Shown: positions 4,802-6,622 of the stretch, piece by piece
How positions within the stretch are numbered: the first letter of the stretch is position 1
Layout: each line of letters starts with the position of its first letter
Assembly: GCA_001873675.1 (NCBI GenBank)
Contig: MNZP01000070.1
Span: forward strand, 1 to 6,622
From: Syntrophaceae bacterium CG2_30_49_12
Lineage (GTDB): Bacteria > Desulfobacterota > Syntrophia > Syntrophales > CG2-30-49-12
Reading direction: 5' to 3'
DNA: 6,622 bases
The notes under the pieces: model-generated
What the model saw: the letters and a program-made list of their open reading frames with translations, nothing else
Told to the model about the DNA's origin: nothing
Database searches by the model: none
Program-made: the position numbers and the translations under genes

Positions 4802-6622
4802 ATGCGCAGACGCCTCTTGAGATGGTCTCTTGTGCTTTCCGTAATTCTGGCCGTCGTCGGGTTTTTTACGGCAGGTATTTACCGTCTGCAATTTGATGCC
4901 GATATCCTGTCCTCCCTCCCCCGGAACGATCCCGTTTTAGCCGATGCCCGTTACGTCATTATGCATCATCCGATTCATGACCGGGTGATCATAGATGTGG
5001 GGCATCCCGGCGGGGACATGGATATCCTCGTTGAGGGGGCAACCCTTGTCGAGGCGAGAATGCGGGAGGGCGGCCTTTTCAAGGAGGTGGGGTTCGGTCC
5101 TATCGGTCAACTGATACCGGAGCTTGTTCAGCATCTTGTCGCTCACCTCTCCGTCCTTTTCACTGAAAGAGAACTCGAAGAGAAGATCAAGCCCCTCCTG
5201 GCGCCGGGAAAGATTCGCCGGACTCTGAAAGACAATTTTTCTTCCCTGTATTATCTTGAGGGAATCGGCCAGACGAGATTTATCTCCGATGATCCTCTCG
5301 CCTTGCGGAATCTGGTCATGTCCCGTTTATCGCCTCTTTCACCTGTGAAAGGGACCTTGATACATAAAGGTCATCTCATCTCACCGGACAGGGGACATCT
5401 CCTGATCGTCGCGGAGCCTTTGAATTCCGGCATGGATACACGGTTTGCCAGGCGGGTCACGGCGCTGATAGGAGATATCTCAGCAGAACTGCAAGGGAGG
5501 TATGGCCGCCATAACGGCTTTACCCTTACGCCTGTCGGCGCCTATCGCGCTGCCCTCGATAACGAAGACAACGCCAAACGTAATGTTAAAAGGGCGGTGC
5601 TCTTTTCAACCGTTGCCATCGCCATGCTGCTCTTCGTGGGGTTTCCCAGGCCGCTGATCGGTCTTTTATCCCTTTTGCCGGCCTTCGCCGGGACCATGAT
5701 GGCGTTTTTTGTCTATTCCCTTTTTCACCCTTCCATTTCTCTTCTGGCCGTCGGTTTTGGCGGGGCGATTATTTCCTTTACCATTGATTACGGCATCACC
5801 TATCTTCTTTTTCTTGACCGTCCGTACGAAACACGCGGACTGGAAACCACAGGAGAGGTCTGGTCCCTGGGTCTGCTTGCCATGCTGACGACGGCTGTCA
5901 GTTTTGCATTTCTCTCTGTAAGCGGATTTCCCGCCCTGGTGCAGATAGGACAGTTTGCCGCTCTGGGAGTCGTATTTACCTATATTTTTGTTCATCTCTT
6001 CTTCCCGTTGACATTTCCCGTGATGCCCCCCGCAAAACGGTCTCCCTACCTGCCGCTGCAGCGTTTCATCAACAGAATCGCGTCTTCTCACGGCATTTGG
6101 AAAACGTATGCCGCATTGGCTTTCGGGGTGTCCATGCTGTTTTTCGCCAAACCGGAATTTCATGCCGATCTGAATACCCTGAACACGGTCAGCAGGGAGA
6201 CGCTTAGCGCCGAAAAACTCATCCGGGATGTATGGGGGGATATCTTCAGCAAAATATATCTGCTGGTTGAAGGGCGTGATCGTCAGGACTTGCAACGGAA
6301 ATGCGACCGGATGGCCGAAATGCTCGCCCAGGAAGTGGCGGCCGGCCGGCTTTCCCAGGCATTTGTCCCTTCCATGATTTTCCCTGGCGATCAGATGGCG
6401 GGCAAAAATTTTGCGGCCTGGCGGAGCTTCTGGAATCCGGAGAGAATTGCCGGGCTTCGCAAGGCCATGGGGGAGGCGTCAGGGCCGTTGGGTTTTTCTG
6501 CGATCGCTTTTGACCCGTTTCTCGCGTCGCTCGCTAAACAGGACATGCCGGGGACGGACATGCCGGAGAGGTTTTCCGGCCTTCTTAGTATCTCGGTGAA
6601 TCAGGATCGGTCTTCCTGGGTG
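4802..6622 (+). CDS. RND/MMPL-family exporter (3' end outside window)
   Basis: The reading frame is open for 607 codons to the right edge. The start is ATG at 4802, with AAGAGGA about ten bases upstream. One N-terminal membrane helix (about residues 8-26) precedes a large periplasmic domain (to about 260). A block of helices follows at roughly 265-282, 285-309, 313-338, 355-375 and 378-405. The fourth helix carries FTIDYGITY with Asp329, the intramembrane acidic residue typical of proton-driven RND/MMPL transporters. A seventh helix near 436-450 (YAALAFGVSMLFF) begins the second repeat, whose periplasmic domain runs to the edge. The second helix block, about 200 further residues, should lie outside. 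It resembles the predicted-exporter group (COG4258-like) that moves lipids or other hydrophobic products out of the inner membrane. No substrate clue is visible; it is divergent from the radical SAM gene and shares its intergenic region. Confidence 0.9.
   Translation, partial: MRRRLLRWSLVLSVILAVVGFFTAGIYRLQFDADILSSLPRNDPVLADARYVIMHHPIHDRVIIDVGHPGGDMDILVEGATLVEARMREGGLFKEVGFGPIGQLIPELVQHLVAHLSVLFTERELEEKIKPLLAPGKIRRTLKDNFSSLYYLEGIGQTRFISDDPLALRNLVMSRLSPLSPVKGTLIHKGHLISPDRGHLLIVAEPLNSGMDTRFARRVTALIGDISAELQGRYGRHNGFTLTPVGAYRAALDNEDNAKRNVKRAVLFSTVAIAMLLFVGFPRPLIGLLSLLPAFAGTMMAFFVYSLFHPSISLLAVGFGGAIISFTIDYGITYLLFLDRPYETRGLETTGEVWSLGLLAMLTTAVSFAFLSVSGFPALVQIGQFAALGVVFTYIFVHLFFPLTFPVMPPAKRSPYLPLQRFINRIASSHGIWKTYAALAFGVSMLFFAKPEFHADLNTLNTVSRETLSAEKLIRDVWGDIFSKIYLLVEGRDRQDLQRKCDRMAEMLAQEVAAGRLSQAFVPSMIFPGDQMAGKNFAAWRSFWNPERIAGLRKAMGEASGPLGFSAIAFDPFLASLAKQDMPGTDMPERFSGLLSISVNQDRSSWV

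Noticed and set aside
5666..6295. 209-codon minus-strand open frame
   Set aside because: It lies entirely inside the exporter gene on the other strand, has a low-complexity basic composition and no recognisable motif; the exporter frame shows clear membrane helices and the FTIDY motif.

Overview
The window reads as bacterial DNA, most likely from a deltaproteobacterial (Desulfobacterota / syntroph-like) anaerobe. This placement is an inference. It rests on an SCP-x-type thiolase next to an HMG-CoA-synthase-like/DUF35 fusion, a B12-domain radical SAM protein, an MMPL-type exporter, clear Shine-Dalgarno sites and a moderate base composition judged by eye. No rRNA or complete tRNA is present to confirm it.

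Layout. (1) Positions 1-2492, minus strand: a two-gene operon. The first gene encodes a 468-residue fusion of an HMG-CoA-synthase-like (thiolase-fold) domain to a C-terminal zinc-ribbon/OB-fold DUF35 domain. The second encodes a thiolase cut by the left window edge. A 53-base gap holding a heptamer tandem repeat separates them. (2) Positions 2493-3090: about 600 bases with no intact gene but much structure. They hold an AT-rich leader, a 367-bp internally deleted ISKra4-family element with both inverted repeats, a perfect consensus sigma-70 promoter inside it pointing at the operon, and the 3' part of a tRNA-Leu(CAA) whose 5' part is missing. (3) Positions 3091-4608, minus strand: a B12-binding-domain radical SAM protein of unknown substrate. 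(4) Positions 4609-4801: a divergent intergenic region with a dyad and a weak promoter candidate. (5) Positions 4802-6622, plus strand: an RND/MMPL-family exporter cut by the right edge.

How the parts fit. In the thiolase, the visible catalytic residues are intact. In the fused HMG-CoA-synthase-like partner, the positions expected to hold the catalytic Glu, Cys and His carry Thr, Thr and Tyr. The pair therefore looks like a thiolase (or retro-Claisen/aldolase-like) complex in which the partner supplies a zinc-ribbon/OB-fold docking or CoA-binding function, rather than a true HMG-CoA synthase. The tRNA-Leu fragment is oriented as the far end of an element integrated into a tRNA gene. If so, the thiolase module and the insertion-sequence remnant are cargo, and the radical SAM and exporter genes are older flanking chromosome. 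The promoter inside the deleted insertion sequence fires leftward and may now drive the thiolase operon.
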